Below, piece by piece: positions 62,089-64,000 of a stretch of DNA of 64,000 nt. A model generated the notes under the pieces. It was not told where the DNA came from. It did not search any database and worked only from the letters and a program-made list of their open reading frames with translations. Each line of letters starts with the position of its first letter. Within the stretch, counting starts at the first letter, position 1. The DNA is from Roseivirga spongicola (GTDB lineage Bacteria; Bacteroidota; Bacteroidia; Cytophagales; Cyclobacteriaceae), in assembly GCF_001592965.1 (NCBI RefSeq), contig NZ_LRPC01000028.1:310001-374000 (forward strand). The letters run 5' to 3'. A program made the position numbers and the translations under genes.

Positions 62089-62212
62089 GGCTATCTCAAA
62101 AGCCACTAAGGTCGTCATTCCCGCGTAGGCGGGAATGACGACCGGCCTTGGTGACCAGTTTTAAGAGATTCCCGATCGGAGTCGGGAATGACGGTTAGCT
62201 TTTGAGATAGCC
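62089..62212. repeat. MITE-like element with perfect 15-bp terminal inverted repeats
   Basis: GGCTATCTCAAAAGC (62089-62103) and its exact reverse complement (62198-62212) bound 124 bp without coding capacity. Inside are a perfect 14-bp hairpin (62111-62124 with 62129-62142, GTCATTCCCGC core) and an 8-bp hairpin (62168-62175 with 62182-62189). The shape suggests a small mobile or dispersed repeat inserted between the attenuator and ilvD. Confidence 0.72.
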
Positions 62213-62653
62213 CCATAAGCATCCTGCCAGTTTAAACTGATTCGGTCGAATCTGGCAGAATGTAAAGCCTTCCCCCTTGGGGGAAGCCCCGAAATATCGG
62301 GGGTGATGGGGGCTCAAAAACCGAAGAAGTTTCCACTCCAACCCTAAAGGGTGACTGATGAAGTTACTGCCCTGATTCAAAGTCCCCTTTAGGGCCCCGA
62401 AGCATCGGGGTTAGGGGTGAAAGACTGAGGTGCAATCCGCGGGAGATTCTTCGCCCCGAAGTCTCGGGGCGTTGTATTTCGCTCAGAATGGCGAGGTACT
62501 GGAGACTGTAGTTGAAACAACTTAAAACTGTAATAAAAATTGATTAAATATCTGAAAAACAGATAGATAAATAAAAAACGAATTGGATTTAAAACTGTAG
62601 CAAAAATGATTTTCGGGCTGCCTCAGGGGGCTCAACTTAATACCTTCAAACTA
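62213..62653. repeat. Repeat-rich region between the MITE-like element and ilvD
   Basis: It holds several short palindromes: CTGCCAG/CTGGCAG (62224-62230, 62251-62257), CTTCCCCC/GGGGGAAG (62269-62276, 62279-62286), CCCCGA..TCGGGG near 62287-62302, a further CCCCGAAGCATCGGGG near 62395-62410 and GCCCCGAAGTCTCGGGGC near 62453-62470. The last 130 bp before ilvD are A+T-rich and may carry a further promoter. No gene is seen. Confidence 0.6.
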
Positions 62654-64000
62654 ATGGAACTGAATAAATACAGTAAGAGATTAACACAAGATCCTTCGCA
62701 GCCGGCCTCACAGGCCATGTTGTACGGGATTGGCCTCACTGAGGAAGACATGGCTAAAGCCCAGGTGGGCGTAGTCAGTACGGGTTACGATGGCAACACC
62801 TGTAACATGCACCTGAACAAGCTCGCAGAGCAAGTGAAGGCGAGTATTTGGAAGGAAGATTTGGTAGGCCTGATGTATCATACCATCGGAGTGAGTGATG
62901 GTATATCCAATGGAACCGAAGGCATGCGCTATTCTCTGGCCAGCCGTGAGATCATCGCAGATTCCATAGAAGCGGTGGCAGGTGCTCATTACTATGATGG
63001 ACTGGTTACCGTTGTGGGTTGCGATAAAAATATGCCCGGAGCGCTCATCGCTATGGGGCGTTTGAACAGACCGAGTATTATGCTCTATGGAGGCACTATT
63101 GCTTCAGGCTGTTTCAAGAACCAAAAACTTAACATAGTCTCTTCGTTCGAGGCACTGGGGCAGAAGTTTGCGGGCACTATATCTGAGGAGGATTATAAGG
63201 GCATCATCAAAAACTCATGTCCTGGTGCGGGAGCCTGTGGTGGAATGTATACTGCCAACACCATGTCTTCGGCCATTGAGGCCTTGGGAATGTCATTACC
63301 TTATAGTGCATCTAACCCTGCTGTTAGTACTGACAAAACTCAAGAGTGTGAAGAGATAGGAAAAGCGATAAGAAAGGTTTTAGAACTAAACTTAAAGCCT
63401 CGTGATATTATGACGAAGAAATCGTTTGAAAACGCCATTCGTTTGATCACCGTTTTGGGTGGTTCTACCAACGCAGTAATGCACCTAATTGCCATTGCAC
63501 ACAGCATTGATATAGATTTAACCCTTCGTGATTTCCAAAGGCTTTCTGATTCAACCCCTTTCTTGGCCGACCTAAAACCAAGCGGTAAGTATTTGATGGA
63601 AGACCTTCATGAGGCTGGTGGAGTTCCTGCTGTGATGAAATGGATGTTAGCTGAAGGAATGCTGCATGGTGACTGTATGACCGTAACCGGTAAGACAATT
63701 GCCGAAAACCTGGCCGATGTGCCAGAATTAGACAATAGCAAAGGGATTCTCAAACCAAAAGAGGCTCCAATTAAGCCTTCAGGACACTTGCAGATGCTAT
63801 TCGGCAATCTGGCTGAAGAAGGGGCTGTAGCTAAAGTCACAGGTAAAGAAGGAGAGAGATTCGAAGGAACAGCCATTGTTTTCGATGATGAGTTTTCTGC
63901 TATTGAAGGTGTTAGAAATGGTTCAGTAAAGGACGGGCACGTGGTAGTCATTCGTTTCGAAGGTCCCAAAGGCGGACCAGGAATGCCGGAAATGCTGAAG
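62654..64000 (+). CDS. ilvD: Dihydroxy-acid dehydratase, 3' end beyond the window
   Basis: 449 codons without a stop up to the window end. Iron-sulfur cysteines Cys50 (GNTCNMH), Cys123 (GCDKNMPG) and Cys195 ([10 protein letters not shown]) are all present at the family positions, with [14 protein letters not shown] further on and [11 protein letters not shown] near the end. The enzyme converts dihydroxy-isovalerate and dihydroxy-methylvalerate to the keto acids of valine and isoleucine. Two Ile/Val leader-peptide attenuators lie upstream, and further ilv/leu genes probably follow outside the window. About 100-120 residues are missing. Confidence 0.95.
   Translation, partial: MELNKYSKRLTQDPSQPASQAMLYGIGLTEEDMAKAQVGVVSTGYDGNTCNMHLNKLAEQVKASIWKEDLVGLMYHTIGVSDGISNGTEGMRYSLASREIIADSIEAVAGAHYYDGLVTVVGCDKNMPGALIAMGRLNRPSIMLYGGTIASGCFKNQKLNIVSSFEALGQKFAGTISEEDYKGIIKNSCPGAGACGGMYTANTMSSAIEALGMSLPYSASNPAVSTDKTQECEEIGKAIRKVLELNLKPRDIMTKKSFENAIRLITVLGGSTNAVMHLIAIAHSIDIDLTLRDFQRLSDSTPFLADLKPSGKYLMEDLHEAGGVPAVMKWMLAEGMLHGDCMTVTGKTIAENLADVPELDNSKGILKPKEAPIKPSGHLQMLFGNLAEEGAVAKVTGKEGERFEGTAIVFDDEFSAIEGVRNGSVKDGHVVVIRFEGPKGGPGMPEMLK

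Noticed and set aside
61803-62500. CRISPR array
   Set aside because: The repeats are nested inverted repeats of different lengths, not regular direct repeats with unique spacers.

Overview
The window looks like a chromosome segment of a Bacteroidota bacterium, most likely of the Cytophagales type. The signs are a gliding/T9SS type B C-terminal sorting domain, a PorP/SprF protein, LruC and PepSY-like lipoproteins, a TAnnTTTG-type promoter, and A+T-rich DNA with short palindromic intergenic repeats. No rRNA, tRNA, CRISPR, transposase or integrase gene was seen.

Layout. Positions 1-1884 hold the end of a T9SS-exported protein and a PorP-OmpA fusion. Positions 1950-22334 form a clearly more A+T-rich island bounded by a perfect 65-bp direct repeat (1885-1949 and 22335-22399), each copy carrying a terminator. 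Its plus-strand operon (2134-16272) encodes a carrier protein, a prolyl-type adenylation enzyme, a prolyl-carrier-type dehydrogenase and a PltA-like flavin halogenase. These are followed by glycosyltransferases, a UDP-galactopyranose-mutase-like flavoenzyme, a GT39-like membrane enzyme, an MBOAT-SGNH fusion acyltransferase, a TylF-type O-methyltransferase and a Wzm/Wzt exporter. The minus-strand operon (22103-16274) encodes a carbamoyltransferase with its DUF5989 and SxtJ companions, two GT2 enzymes, an SGNH protein and a second methyltransferase. My reading is an ABC-exported glycan or glycolipid decorated with a (probably halogenated) pyrrole-2-carboxyl ester, a carbamoyl group and methyl groups: Dlt logic (adenylation, carrier, MBOAT, SGNH) carrying pyoluteorin/aminocoumarin chemistry. 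This is the most interesting system in the window.

Positions 22421-28364 are ordinary catabolic or secreted enzymes (M28, M19 and M14 peptidases, NTF2-like and VOC proteins). Positions 28505-32497 are a large PAS/GAF histidine kinase and a LytTR response regulator. Positions 32471-46997 form a second, minus-strand exopolysaccharide cluster of the Wzx/Wzy type: initiating sugar transferase, acyltransferase, half-length TolC-like protein, Wzc-like copolymerase with a degenerate kinase domain, Wzy, Wzx, several glycosyltransferases and a 49-aa membrane protein. No Wza is visible.

Positions 47152-58774 are mixed: a decayed lipoprotein gene, DUF4272, an LruC/DUF4114 lipoprotein, a receiver protein lacking its phosphoacceptor Asp, a triple PepSY-like lipoprotein, a TlpA thioredoxin, a PadR/FtsX pair, GNAT, DUF2254 and MgtC. 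Positions 59189-61623 are a GMC oxidoreductase with its gluconate-2-dehydrogenase subunit 3 partner. Positions 61683-62072 hold two tandem branched-chain-amino-acid attenuators (leader peptide, antiterminator, terminator). A repeat-rich 580 bp follows, then ilvD, which runs off the window end.
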